Positions 47,648 through 56,132 of a stretch of DNA of 64,000 nt are shown here, in pieces. The notes under the pieces were generated by a model, which made no database searches, had not been told where the DNA came from, and worked only from the letters and a program-made list of their open reading frames with translations. This stretch comes from Luteibacter jiangsuensis. GTDB taxonomy: Bacteria > Pseudomonadota > Gammaproteobacteria > Xanthomonadales > Rhodanobacteraceae. The first letter of the stretch is position 1. The number at the start of each line of letters is the position of its first letter. The stretch covers positions 496,001 through 560,000 of the forward strand of contig NZ_JAAQQR010000003.1 of assembly GCF_011742555.1 (NCBI RefSeq). Direction: 5' to 3'. Position numbers and translations under genes: made by a program.

Positions 47648-48334
47648 TCAGGCGACGCGGCCTTCCAGGGTGGCGACACCTTCCAGCGTGGCGCGGAAGG
47701 TGTCGCCGCGGGTGAGCGCGGCCACCCCGGCGGGTGTACCGGTGTAGACGATATCACCGGCCTTCAACTCGAACAGGCGCGAAAGCGCGCTGAGGATTTC
47801 CGGCACGTCGAGCACCATCTCGCCCAGTGTGGCCTGCTGGCGCACCTCGCCATTCACTTCGAGCGCGATGCGCGTGTTCGCGGATATCGTGGCCTCGCCG
47901 GCCGGCACCAGTGCCGACACCGGGGCGGAATGGTCGAAGCCCTTGGCCACGTCCCACGGCGCGCCCTTCGCCTTGGCCAGCGCCTGCAGGTCGCGGCGGG
48001 TGAGGTCCAGCCCCACGCCATAGCCCCAGACGAGCCTGGCGGCCTCATCAACGGAAAGATCTGAGCCACCGGCGCCGAGGGCGACTACCATCTCCACTTC
48101 GTGGTGCAGATCCTGTGTGGCGGACGGGTAGAGCACGTCCGCACCATCGGTCACGATGGCATCGGCCGGCTTGGTGAAGAACATCGGATTGGCCTTGTCC
48201 ACCGACGCGCCCATTTCGCGGGCGTGGTCGGCGTAGTTGCGGCCGATGCAGAAGATGCGGCGGACCGGGAAGCGCTCGGCGCGTCCGGAAACGGGGATGC
48301 TCGACTGGGCCGGAATGGGGATCACGGTTTTCAT
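47648..48334 (-). CDS. Fumarylacetoacetate hydrolase family protein
   Basis: A 228-aa enzyme of the FAH/HpcE superfamily, which includes acylpyruvases, oxaloacetate decarboxylases and oxopent-enedioate hydrolases. Visible features: FCIGRNYADHAREMG near 28-42, the metal ligands in HHEVEMV (about 77-83), DLTRRDLQ, and YTGTPAGV near the end. The compact length fits the YcgM/FAHD1-like branch that acts on acylpyruvates. Divergent from the ABC operon, with an interlocked palindrome 14 bp before its start codon. Confidence 0.9.
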   Translation of the reverse strand: MKTVIPIPAQSSIPVSGRAERFPVRRIFCIGRNYADHAREMGASVDKANPMFFTKPADAIVTDGADVLYPSATQDLHHEVEMVVALGAGGSDLSVDEAARLVWGYGVGLDLTRRDLQALAKAKGAPWDVAKGFDHSAPVSALVPAGEATISANTRIALEVNGEVRQQATLGEMVLDVPEILSALSRLFELKAGDIVYTGTPAGVAALTRGDTFRATLEGVATLEGRVA

Positions 48335-48347
48335 CGGCCAAGCCTAG

Positions 48348-48364
48348 CAGGTGACACCTGTCAC
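48348..48364. promoter_or_regulatory. Interlocking palindromes between FAH-family gene and ABC operon
   Basis: CAGGTGACACCTG (48348-48360) is a perfect 13-bp palindrome, and it overlaps GTGACACCTGTCAC (48351-48364), whose 6-bp arms are also perfect. The stretch is 14-30 bp upstream of the FAH-family start and about 90 bp upstream of the ABC operon start, so it is well placed to control one or both directions. The regulator is unknown. Confidence 0.45.
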
Positions 48365-48451
48365 GGCAGATGACTGATGCGCGGAAGTGGTGCACGGTCC
48401 CCGCGGGAACGCATGATCTTGCTGCCGACACGGCATTGGGGAAAAGGGAAG

Positions 48452-49705
48452 ATGACTTCGAACACCGAGCTGCTGCGGCAGCTGAAGATCGACAAATCGG
48501 CCAGGGAAGCGCCGGGCGACGGGGGAGGGTCCGGGGGGCGGGCCGTGTGGATCGGCCTGGCCGTGCTGGTCGTGCTGCTCGCCCTGGGTGGTGGCGCCTG
48601 GTTCTTCCTCGCGCACCGGCCCGTGGAAGTGCGCACCGCCACCGCCGTGGCGCCGAGCGCAAGCGCCGAGGCGGGCGCGGTCCTGCAGGCTACCGGTTAT
48701 GTCACCGCGCGCCGGCAGGCGACGGTGTCGGCACAGATCACGGGCACGCTCACCGAGGTGCTTATCGAAGAGGGCGACCGGGTGAAGAAGGGGCAGGTGC
48801 TTGCCCGCCTCGAAGACAACGCCTTGCGTGCGAGCCTCGACTCCGCCCGGGCCAACGCCGCCGCGGCGCACGCCAACGTGCTGCAGACCGAGGCGCAGCT
48901 CACGCAGGCGCGGCGCGACGCCGACCGGCAGGAAGCCCTGGTGGGCCGCGGGCTCGTCTCGAAGCAGCTCGCCGAGCAGGCGCGCACGCAGGCCGATACG
49001 TATCGCGCCCAACTCAACACGGCACGGCGGCAGGCCGAAGCCGCCGATGCACAGGTGGGCGTGGGGCAGGTCAATCTCGATTACACCGTCGTGCGCGCAC
49101 CGTTCGACGGCGTGATCACCGACAAGGCCGCGCAGGTGGGCGAGATCGTCTCGCCGCTGTCCGCGGGTGGCGGCTTCACCCGCACGGGCGTGGGCACCAT
49201 CGTCGATATGGATTCGCTGGAAATCGACGTGGACGTCAACGAGGCCTATATCGGCCGCGTGCAGGCCGACATGCCGGCCGAAGCCGTGCTCGACGCGTAC
49301 CCGGAATGGCGCATTCCCGCGCACGTGATCGCCATCGTGCCGGCCGCGGATCGCGGCAAGGCCACGGTGAAGGTGCGCGTGGCCCTCGAACAGAAAGACG
49401 CCCGCATCGTGCCCGACATGGGTGTGCGCGTGTCTTTCCTGGAGCGGCGCGCTCCTTCCCAGGCCAATGCGCCCAAGGGCGTGCTGGTTCCTGCCGACGC
49501 CGTGGTCCGCCGCGACGATCGCGACGTGGTCTACACCGTCGCCGAAGGCAAGGCAGCGCGCCGCCCCGTGAAAGCCGCGAACCAGGCCACCGGCGACATG
49601 CGCCTGGTGACCGACGGCCTCGCCGCAGGCGACACGGTCATCGTTTCGCCGCCTTCCGATCTCGCCGACGGCGCCGCCGTCCGCACCGCCACCACCACGC
49701 CCTGA
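48452..49705 (+). CDS. MacA-like periplasmic adaptor of an ABC exporter
   Basis: A 417-aa membrane-fusion protein: a cytosolic lead of about 40 residues, one membrane helix (about 38-58), lipoyl half-motif TGYVTARRQATVSAQITGTL, a long coiled-coil hairpin (about 110-190), NLDYTVVRAPFDGVITDK and C-terminal beta domains with VLVPADAVVRRDD. ATG 48452 follows AAGGGAAG. It begins a four-gene operon with an ATPase and two permeases and would connect them to an outer-membrane channel. No channel gene is nearby. Confidence 0.9.
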   Translation: MTSNTELLRQLKIDKSAREAPGDGGGSGGRAVWIGLAVLVVLLALGGGAWFFLAHRPVEVRTATAVAPSASAEAGAVLQATGYVTARRQATVSAQITGTLTEVLIEEGDRVKKGQVLARLEDNALRASLDSARANAAAAHANVLQTEAQLTQARRDADRQEALVGRGLVSKQLAEQARTQADTYRAQLNTARRQAEAADAQVGVGQVNLDYTVVRAPFDGVITDKAAQVGEIVSPLSAGGGFTRTGVGTIVDMDSLEIDVDVNEAYIGRVQADMPAEAVLDAYPEWRIPAHVIAIVPAADRGKATVKVRVALEQKDARIVPDMGVRVSFLERRAPSQANAPKGVLVPADAVVRRDDRDVVYTVAEGKAARRPVKAANQATGDMRLVTDGLAAGDTVIVSPPSDLADGAAVRTATTTP

Positions 49706-49723
49706 TACGTACGGAGACAGAAC

Positions 49724-50410
49724 ATGGCCACCCTGATCGACATCCAGGATCTTTCCAAGGTCTACGAGCGCGGCCGCCAGAAGGTCGAAGTGCTGCACGG
49801 CGTGAACCTCAAGATCGAGGAAGGCGACTTCCTCGCGCTGATGGGGCCGTCGGGCTCGGGCAAGACCACCTTGCTGAACCTCATCGGGGGACTCGACACG
49901 CCGACGGGTGGCAGCATTACCGTGGCAGGCGACCGCATCGACCGGCTCGGCTCGGGCGCCCTGGCGAAGTGGCGCGCGGCGCACGTGGGTTTCGTGTTCC
50001 AGTTCTACAACCTGATGCCGATGCTCACCGCGCAGCGCAACGTGGAACTGCCGCTGCTACTGACGAAGCTTTCCGGTGCGCAGCGAAAGAAGAACGCTTC
50101 CGTGGCCCTGCAACTGGTGGGGCTGGCCGACCGCGCCACGCACAAGCCGTCGGAACTGTCGGGCGGCCAGCAGCAGCGCGTGGCGATCGCACGCGCCATC
50201 GTGTCCGATCCCACGCTGCTCGTTTGCGACGAGCCCACCGGCGATCTCGACCGCCAGTCGGCCGAGGAGATCCTGGGGCTGCTGCGCGAGCTCAACCGCG
50301 AGCACGGCAAGACCATCGTGATGGTGACGCACGATCCGAAGGCCGCCGAGTACGCGAACCATACCCTGCACCTCGACAAGGGCACCCTCGTCGAACAGGC
50401 CGTGGCGTGA
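49724..50410 (+). CDS. ABC transporter ATPase, MacB/LolD type
   Basis: A 228-aa stand-alone nucleotide-binding subunit: Walker A GPSGSGKTTLLN (about residues 40-51), the MacB/LolD-type FVFQFYNLMPMLTA Q-loop, signature SGGQQQRVAIARAI, Walker B LLVCDEPTGDLD and the H-loop VMVTHDP. Members power mechanotransmission complexes that drive periplasmic export without transporting through the membrane core. It lies 18 bp after the adaptor and 16 bp before the first permease. Confidence 0.95.
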   Translation: MATLIDIQDLSKVYERGRQKVEVLHGVNLKIEEGDFLALMGPSGSGKTTLLNLIGGLDTPTGGSITVAGDRIDRLGSGALAKWRAAHVGFVFQFYNLMPMLTAQRNVELPLLLTKLSGAQRKKNASVALQLVGLADRATHKPSELSGGQQQRVAIARAIVSDPTLLVCDEPTGDLDRQSAEEILGLLRELNREHGKTIVMVTHDPKAAEYANHTLHLDKGTLVEQAVA

Positions 50411-50426
50411 CGCGGGGGATGCCGGC

Positions 50427-51593
50427 ATGAAATACCTCCATCTCATCTGGGCCGCGCTGTTCCGGCGCAAGGCACGCACCTTCTTCACCCTGGTGTCGAT
50501 CCTCGCGGCATTCCTGCTGTTCGGCATGCTCGATGCCACCCGCGCGGCGTTCTCCTCCGGAGGCAGCGTGGTCGGGGTCGACCGTCTCATCACCACCTCG
50601 CGCTATTCCATCATCCAGTCGTTGCCCGCCAGCCTCGCCACGCGCATGCAGGCGGTGCCCGGGGTGAAGACCGTGGGCTATGCGAACTGGTTTGGTGGTA
50701 TCTATCAGGACCCGAAGAACTTCGTGCTCAGCTTCGCGGTGAGCGACAACTATCTCGATATCTACCACGAGATCGTTTTGCCGCCGGAGCAGCGCAAGGC
50801 TTTCGAGAGCACGCGCACCGGCGCCATCGTGGGCGAGGCGCTGGCCAAGCGTTTCGGCTGGAAGGTGGGCGACAAGATTCCGCTGCAGTCCACTATCTTT
50901 CCGCAACGCAACGGCGACAAGACCTGGCCGTTCGACCTCGTGGGCATCTACACGCCCGCGAAGGGTGCGGCCAACGGCACCGATCAGCAGTTTTTCTTCC
51001 ACCACAAGTATTTCGAGGACGCCAATGCCTTCCAGAGCGTGGGCACCACGGTGGGCTGGTATGCGGTGCAGCTGACCTCCGCCGACAAGGCCGATGCCGT
51101 GGCCAAGGCCATCGACGCGCTTTCCGCCAACTCCGACCACGAGACGAAGACGCAGACGGAGCAGGCCTTCAACGCCTCGTTCGCGAAGCAGCTCGGCGAC
51201 ATCGGGCTGATCGTGTCGGCGATCATGGGCGCCGTGTTCTTCACGCTGATCCTGCTCACGGGCAACACGATGGCGCAGGCTGTGCGCGAGCGCACGAACG
51301 AGCTGGCCGTGCTGAAGACCATCGGTTTCTCCAGCGGCAGCGTGCTCGGCATGGTGCTGGCGGAGGGCATGCTCCTGCTGTTGCTTGGCGGGGTGATCGG
51401 CCTGGGGCTGGCGGGTGTCATCGTGCCCATCGTGGCCAAGGGAAGCGGCGGCATGTTGAACCTGCCGCCGATCGGCGTGCAGACCTGGGTGCTGGGCCTC
51501 GTGCTGATGCTGGCCATCGGCGCACTTGTCGGCGCGCTGCCCGCCATCCGCGCCATGCGGCTGAACATCGTCGACGCGCTCGCCGGTCGCTGA
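50427..51593 (+). CDS. ABC permease, MacB/FtsX type (first of two)
   Basis: A 388-aa protein with the four-helix FtsX topology: one helix near the start (about 17-40), a periplasmic MacB-type domain of about 230 residues, and three C-terminal helices (about 270-295, 315-350, 355-380). The conserved ERTNELAVLKTIGFS segment lies before the third helix. It pairs with the second permease, so the exporter is probably a heterodimer rather than a MacB homodimer with fused ATPase. Confidence 0.92.
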   Translation: MKYLHLIWAALFRRKARTFFTLVSILAAFLLFGMLDATRAAFSSGGSVVGVDRLITTSRYSIIQSLPASLATRMQAVPGVKTVGYANWFGGIYQDPKNFVLSFAVSDNYLDIYHEIVLPPEQRKAFESTRTGAIVGEALAKRFGWKVGDKIPLQSTIFPQRNGDKTWPFDLVGIYTPAKGAANGTDQQFFFHHKYFEDANAFQSVGTTVGWYAVQLTSADKADAVAKAIDALSANSDHETKTQTEQAFNASFAKQLGDIGLIVSAIMGAVFFTLILLTGNTMAQAVRERTNELAVLKTIGFSSGSVLGMVLAEGMLLLLLGGVIGLGLAGVIVPIVAKGSGGMLNLPPIGVQTWVLGLVLMLAIGALVGALPAIRAMRLNIVDALAGR

Positions 51594-51605
51594 GGAGACA
51601 CACCG

Positions 51606-52928
51606 ATGAAACGTGCAAAGACATTCGCCGCCAACGTGCTCACCCTGCTCGTGGTGGCCGCGTTCCTCGCGATCTGGATCGCACTGCCGTGGCCCGGCAT
51701 CGTCGCGCTGGCCGTGGCGCTGGCCATCTGGATGGCCGTGACCCGACGCGGCCGGCAGACCTGGGAAGTGACCAAGGTGGGGCTCGCCACGGTCACTCAG
51801 CGGCTGGGTTCCTCGTCCGTCGTGGTGGTGGGCATCGCCGGCGTGGTGGGCGTGCTCGTGGCCATGCTCGCCATGAGCGAAGGTTTCGCCGATACCCTGC
51901 GTGCCACCGGCAACGATCGCACCGCCATCGTGCTGCGCGGCGGATCGCAGGCGGAACTCAACTCCATCCTCGATCGCGACAGCGCCAACGTGGTGATTCA
52001 GGCACCCGGGGTGAAGAAGGACGCGGAAGGCAAACCCATTGCCTCCGGCGAACTCGTGGTAGTGGCCAACCTGCCGCGCAAGGGCGATCCCAACAGCGAC
52101 TCCAACGTGCCCATCCGTGGCGTGAGCGAAGACGTGTGGAAACTGCGCGATCAGGTGAAGATCGTCGAAGGGCGGAAGTTCAACCCCGGTCTGCGCGAGC
52201 TGATCGTCGGCAAAGGCGCCCGCGAACAGTTCGAGGGCCTGGACGTCGGCAAGAGCATTCGCCTCGCCGGACAGACCTGGACCGTGGTCGGCACGTTCGA
52301 ATCAAACGATGCCCTGGAATCGGAACTGTGGGGCGACACGCAGAGCGTGGCCTCGGCGTATCGACGCGGCAGCAGCGTGCAGTCGGTGACGGTGCTGCTC
52401 GACTCGCCCAAGGCATTCGATACCTTCAAGGCCAGCCTCGCTGCGGACCCGCGCCTGAAAGTGGACGTGAGCACCACGCGCGAATACTTCGGCAAGCAGT
52501 CCGAAGGGCTGACCAAGGTGCTGCGCGCGGTGGGCATCACCGTGGGCATCATCATGGCGATCGGCGCCGTGTTCGGCGCGCTCAACACAATGTTCGCGGC
52601 CATCCAGGCTCGCGCACGGGAAATCGCCACGCTTCGCGCCATCGGCTTCCGCGGTTTGCCGGTGGTGGTGTCGGTGATGCTGGAAACGATGCTGCTGGCG
52701 CTATTGGGCGGCGTGATAGGTGCCGGTATCGTGTGGATCATCTTCAACGGCTATACGGCTTCCACACTTGGATCCAATTTCAGCCAGGTGGTCTTCCGCT
52801 TCCACGTGAGTGGCAGCCTGCTCTGGACCGGCATCAAATGGGCGCTGGCCATCGGCTTCATCGGCGGATTGTTCCCAGCGCTGCGCGCCGCGCGGGTGCC
52901 GGTGACCACGGCGTTGCGCGAGTTGTAA
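51606..52928 (+). CDS. ABC permease, MacB/FtsX type (second), with extra N-terminal helices
   Basis: A 440-aa partner of the preceding permease, 12 bp downstream. The FtsX-like core (helix about 75-97, periplasmic domain, then three helices from about 315, with REIATLRAIGFRGLPVVVSVM) is preceded by about 60 residues that form one or two additional hydrophobic segments (VLTLLVVAAFLAIWI and GIVALAVALAIWMAV). The usual four-helix fold does not need these. Last gene of the operon. Confidence 0.92.
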   Translation: MKRAKTFAANVLTLLVVAAFLAIWIALPWPGIVALAVALAIWMAVTRRGRQTWEVTKVGLATVTQRLGSSSVVVVGIAGVVGVLVAMLAMSEGFADTLRATGNDRTAIVLRGGSQAELNSILDRDSANVVIQAPGVKKDAEGKPIASGELVVVANLPRKGDPNSDSNVPIRGVSEDVWKLRDQVKIVEGRKFNPGLRELIVGKGAREQFEGLDVGKSIRLAGQTWTVVGTFESNDALESELWGDTQSVASAYRRGSSVQSVTVLLDSPKAFDTFKASLAADPRLKVDVSTTREYFGKQSEGLTKVLRAVGITVGIIMAIGAVFGALNTMFAAIQARAREIATLRAIGFRGLPVVVSVMLETMLLALLGGVIGAGIVWIIFNGYTASTLGSNFSQVVFRFHVSGSLLWTGIKWALAIGFIGGLFPALRAARVPVTTALREL

Positions 52929-52959
52929 ACGCGGCGCCGGGCACGTGCGGCGGCGCGGC

Positions 52960-53886
52960 TCAGTGGGACGAGTCGCCGCCGCTGCGCAGTGCTGTCGCAT
53001 CCCTGCGCGGGGGCGAACCGAACATGCGCGTGTACTCGCGGCTGAACTGGGAAGGGCTTTCGTAGCCCACGCGATAGGCGGCGGTTTCGGCATTGGCCTG
53101 GCCCGCCACCAGCAGGTGTCTGGCTTCCAGTAACCGTAACTGCTTCTGGAACTGCAGCGGCGTCATCGACGTGAGTGCCTTGAAGTGCCGATGAAACGCG
53201 GACGGGCTGAGCTGGGCCATGCCCGCCAGCTCGTCGATGCGCATGGGCTCCGCGAAGTTGGCACGCAATGTCTGCACGGCGCCGAGCACGCGCCGCGTGC
53301 CCGGATCGCCGAGCGTCACCTTCGCTACGTCGGCGGCGTGCGGCCCCGTCAGCAACCAATACGCGATCTCGCGCTTGATCAGGGGCGCCACATGGGGAAT
53401 CGCCTCCGGTGTATCCAGCAGCCGGACGAGGCGCAGCACACAGTCCGAGAGCGGACCGTCGTAGTGCGTGACGAACACCCCGCGCGCCACGCCTGGCGAA
53501 GGCTTTACGGGTGTCGGCAGTTCCTCGATCACCTGACCAAGCAAGCTCGGATCCAGACCGATGGCGATGCCGAGGAACGGCTCGTCCGGGCTGGCCTGCA
53601 CCACGCGGCTGAAGGCAGGCATTTCAACGCTGACCACCAGCGCCTGTCCCGGTCCGTACTCGTAGCGGCGCCCACCGAAGGCGCTCCACTTGGCTCCCTG
53701 CGCCACCACGCATAGGGAGGGCCGGAACAGCACCTGCGACTGGTGCGGCAGCTCCGCGCGCATGATCACCACGTCCTCGATCGCAGTGAACCACGGCGAC
53801 GTGCCGCCTTGGCTTTCGGTGTAGCGCTTGATGGCGTCGAGCAGGGGGCGCGACATGGGGTATCCGAGGGCTAGTCGAGATGCCAT
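52960..53886 (-). CDS. AraC-family transcriptional regulator
   Basis: A 308-aa regulator with the AraC_N (type I) ligand-binding domain (about 35-190; PSLCVVAQGAKW, AFSRVVQASPDEPFLGI) and the two-HTH AraC domain (about 205-300; MRIDELAGMAQLSPSAFHRHF, then AYRVGYESPSQFSREYTRMFGSPP). An ATG at 53856 (MSRPLLDAIK) is the more usual family start; neither start has a strong ribosome site. It is convergent with the ABC operon and is not clearly tied to any neighbour. Such regulators often control an adjacent reductase or exporter. Confidence 0.9.
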   Translation of the reverse strand: MASRLALGYPMSRPLLDAIKRYTESQGGTSPWFTAIEDVVIMRAELPHQSQVLFRPSLCVVAQGAKWSAFGGRRYEYGPGQALVVSVEMPAFSRVVQASPDEPFLGIAIGLDPSLLGQVIEELPTPVKPSPGVARGVFVTHYDGPLSDCVLRLVRLLDTPEAIPHVAPLIKREIAYWLLTGPHAADVAKVTLGDPGTRRVLGAVQTLRANFAEPMRIDELAGMAQLSPSAFHRHFKALTSMTPLQFQKQLRLLEARHLLVAGQANAETAAYRVGYESPSQFSREYTRMFGSPPRRDATALRSGGDSSH

Positions 53887-53996
53887 GCATCCTATCCCGG
53901 ATGGGGTCCTCCCCCGCGGCGGGTGGCAGGATCGGGCAAGAAAGTGCCCGGTTCAGGCAGCTGGTCGCGTCGCATCGTCATGGGGCAGGGTCCCGG

Positions 53997-54278
53997 ATGC
54001 TGCGCCTTTTCGGCAACCGAACCGCAATGTCTTGCGCTTTCTGCGCAGGGGCTCGTATAACCTCGCGACGCGACGCCATCCGGGCCTTTGACGTCTCGGA
54101 CTCTCGCGCATCAAGGTACTGGCACGCTAGCTATGACAGGACTCGGTTTCTGCTCGCGCTGGAGCCGAAGGAATTTGTCGACGATCCATACCTCAGCGAG
54201 CACATTCTCGACCGTGATCCCGAGGCATGGGAGATCTTTTCCAAAGTGAGCCGGCGCATGGAGGCGGAAGGCGCCTAG
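53997..54278 (+). CDS. Small uncharacterised protein at start of second AT-richer islet
   Basis: A 93-aa candidate protein beginning at ATG 53997. The first 35 residues are basic with a CAFC pair; the C-terminal 55 are acidic and well-behaved (LLALEPKEFVDDPYLSEHILDRDPEAWEIFSKV). No family recognised, no membrane span. The ribosome site is poor and the upstream frame is open to 53880, so the start is uncertain. The C-terminal half looks coding from its composition; the whole gene is only moderately supported. Confidence 0.4.
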   Translation: MLRLFGNRTAMSCAFCAGARITSRRDAIRAFDVSDSRASRYWHASYDRTRFLLALEPKEFVDDPYLSEHILDRDPEAWEIFSKVSRRMEAEGA

Positions 54279-54345
54279 CTTCAAGCTTCATGAGGCCGCC
54301 AGCAAGAGCTTTGCCGGACACAAGCCGCGAGTGGGAGTGATACAC

Positions 54346-54768
54346 GTGCTTGACTACGATCAATTGAAACTCTTCTTTCAGGTGGTTGTCGGGGTAATCT
54401 TCGACCCTCGTCACATCGAGGGCGACGCGAACCCTATACGCGTGCTGGGAAGGATGGAGAAGGAGAGTCGCGCATTGGCTGCTAAAGGCCTACGCCTGGG
54501 CATATCTGACGCGATATCGATGCTGAGGGATGAGCGGCCAGAAACAATTGCTGCTCTTTCTGCGAAGCTGGAAGAGGCCGGAGCGCCCTCCATCGAGATG
54601 ATTCGCGCCTATCTGTCAAAAAAGTGGGCGGCCATCGTCAAGCACGGCTCCATAGAAACCGATGAGCAGTTCTACCTGGTGAGGGAGCTTGTCGATGATC
54701 CGGGCCTCACATCGGCGGACCGCGACAGATTGAACCATATGCTCGACGTCTATGAGGCGATGCGCTAG
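54346..54768 (+). CDS. Uncharacterised helical protein
   Basis: A 140-aa soluble protein starting at GTG 54346 behind GGGAG (a GTG at 54331 is the alternative). It begins LDYDQLKLFFQVVVGVIFDP and is mostly amphipathic helix, with AISMLRDERPETIAALSAKLEEAG in the middle and LVDDPGLTSADRDRLNHMLDVYEAM at the end. No signal peptide or motif of known function. Third-position A/T is visibly higher than in the ABC operon. It could be an immunity-type or accessory protein; I have no positive evidence for that. Confidence 0.6.
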   Translation: MLDYDQLKLFFQVVVGVIFDPRHIEGDANPIRVLGRMEKESRALAAKGLRLGISDAISMLRDERPETIAALSAKLEEAGAPSIEMIRAYLSKKWAAIVKHGSIETDEQFYLVRELVDDPGLTSADRDRLNHMLDVYEAMR

Positions 54769-54856
54769 GTCGATTATCTCGTTCAGGCTGATCTTGCAGC
54801 CGATCGGTGGGTGTTTCACTGAAGCGGTGGGTACAGCCATGACCGAGGGGGATGAA

Positions 54857-55252
54857 GTGCATAGCAGGACGTCCTTGTTGGTCGCGCTGGCATTCCTTGC
54901 ATCCTGTACCTGGGTCGAGAAGCCAAGGGCGGATACGGATCCCTTGTTGGTGGATGTGCTGACTCGGCCTGCCACGTACGAAGGAAAGACAATTACCGTG
55001 GAAGCATGGATCAGCTTGGCGGACGAAGATCACAATTTGTGGCTGGGTTCCGATGATCACGAACGATGGGATATGCGCAGATGCATAGCGCTTACCCGAT
55101 ATGATCACGTTTCTGATCCTTCATTGCTGAATGGAGAGCGCGTTCGTGCCACCGGCATCGTGCGCAACGATGCCTCTTTCAATCGGTCGATCGTTCGATT
55201 GGGTGCTTGCCGCAATTTGGCGCTCGAGCTGGTTAAAGTCGCGCCAATATGA
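54857..55252 (+). CDS. Small lipoprotein with probable OB-like fold
   Basis: A 131-aa lipoprotein: signal peptide MHSRTSLLVALAFLASC with the lipobox cysteine at about 17, then a beta-rich domain (LVDVLTRPATYEGKTITVEAWI, NGERVRATGIV, RNLALELVKV) whose pattern of strands resembles OB-type small periplasmic proteins. GTG 54857 has a strong GAGGGG site 6 nt upstream; an ATG at 54839 would add six residues. Function unknown. Located at the outer or inner membrane facing the periplasm. Confidence 0.65.
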   Translation: MHSRTSLLVALAFLASCTWVEKPRADTDPLLVDVLTRPATYEGKTITVEAWISLADEDHNLWLGSDDHERWDMRRCIALTRYDHVSDPSLLNGERVRATGIVRNDASFNRSIVRLGACRNLALELVKVAPI

Positions 55253-55383
55253 CAGGGGTTAGGATGTTGGGTTGTTTATCGGGGGTGGTGTTCTGGGTGG
55301 TGGCCCGCCCTGACAGGTCATGACTGATGGAGTCCGTGCCGCATGCTTTTTTCCCTTGACCGAAAAACCTGAGATGGAATCGG

Positions 55384-55680
55384 ATGGAGATTCTGATGAT
55401 CGTTTCCGGTGCCATGTGCTTCCTGGCGGTAGCCGTCTACCTATTCTCCATGGGGCGGATTGCCATCCTCATGCAGAGGGCGGGTATTAAAGAGATCGGC
55501 CTGGCCGATCCGAATGGCCAAATTCGGCTCATAAAGTCGGTGTTCTGGAAGAATGGGATGGAAACACGATTCCACGATTCGCACAGGCGCCTCGTGACTA
55601 CAGCTCGAATCTCCGGCGTCATCGGCCTCGTGCTGGTCGTGACAATATCCTTCGCCGTCGTGATGGGCTACTTGCACTGA
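55384..55680 (+). CDS. Small two-helix membrane protein
   Basis: A 98-aa protein with a hydrophobic helix at each end (about 4-27 and 72-95) and a short polar loop of about 45 residues containing VFWKNGMETRFHDSHRR. No known family recognised. It follows a 130-bp gap in which nothing was found and lies 19 bp before the next gene. Such hairpins are common among immunity proteins and membrane stress proteins; no choice can be made from sequence. Confidence 0.6.
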   Translation: MEILMIVSGAMCFLAVAVYLFSMGRIAILMQRAGIKEIGLADPNGQIRLIKSVFWKNGMETRFHDSHRRLVTTARISGVIGLVLVVTISFAVVMGYLH

Positions 55681-55699
55681 TGGCAGATTGGCCCCTCGT

Positions 55700-56101
55700 A
55701 TGAGGTCTGTTCACATGGGCAAAGTTCGTCGAAGTCGGGGAGCGTCAGCCCTCTTGCTGGCGCTGGCCGCCCTATGGCCGGGCGCCGTTCTGTCCAACCA
55801 ACAACGCGAGATGACGCTCTCCGAGAAAGTGGAAAGCTCTGACCTGGTGCTCATGGCGAGTATCGTCGCCGTGGGCGGCGGGGAGTGCCTGGGCATGCAT
55901 CGGTGCGCCAGACTAAACGTAGCCACCACGCTCAAGGGGACGGGTCCCGTTGATATGGCGGTGCTCTTCGATGGCCCCATCGCCGAAGAGAATCCCCTTT
56001 GCTGCGAGGTGGGCCAGACCTATTTGTTCTTTCTGAAGCGAACGAAGGGGTCCTACTTCCAATCGACCAACGGTCCGTTTGGCATCTACCGAGTCAATTG
56101 A
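55700..56101 (+). CDS. Small secreted protein, NTR/TIMP-like pattern
   Basis: A 133-aa exported protein: signal peptide (about 1-31, ALLLALAALWPGAVLS), then SDLVLMASIVAVGGGECLGMHRC, a strand with VATTLKGTGPVDMAVLF, a CC pair, and VGQTYLFFLKRTKGSYF. The order surface-exposed Cys, -KG-, Cys, G-x-x-YLFFL is the pattern of netrin/TIMP-like OB domains, but this is a by-eye resemblance. Start may be ATG 55700 or 55715. Four cysteines suggest disulfides formed in the periplasm. Confidence 0.6.
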   Translation: MRSVHMGKVRRSRGASALLLALAALWPGAVLSNQQREMTLSEKVESSDLVLMASIVAVGGGECLGMHRCARLNVATTLKGTGPVDMAVLFDGPIAEENPLCCEVGQTYLFFLKRTKGSYFQSTNGPFGIYRVN

Positions 56102-56132
56102 GGCACCCACACTGCAACAGGAGTCTGCTGAG

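Noticed and set aside
53880-53996. N-terminal extension of the small protein at 53997
   Set aside because: The extension has no ribosome site and overlaps the start of the araC gene; composition is poor.
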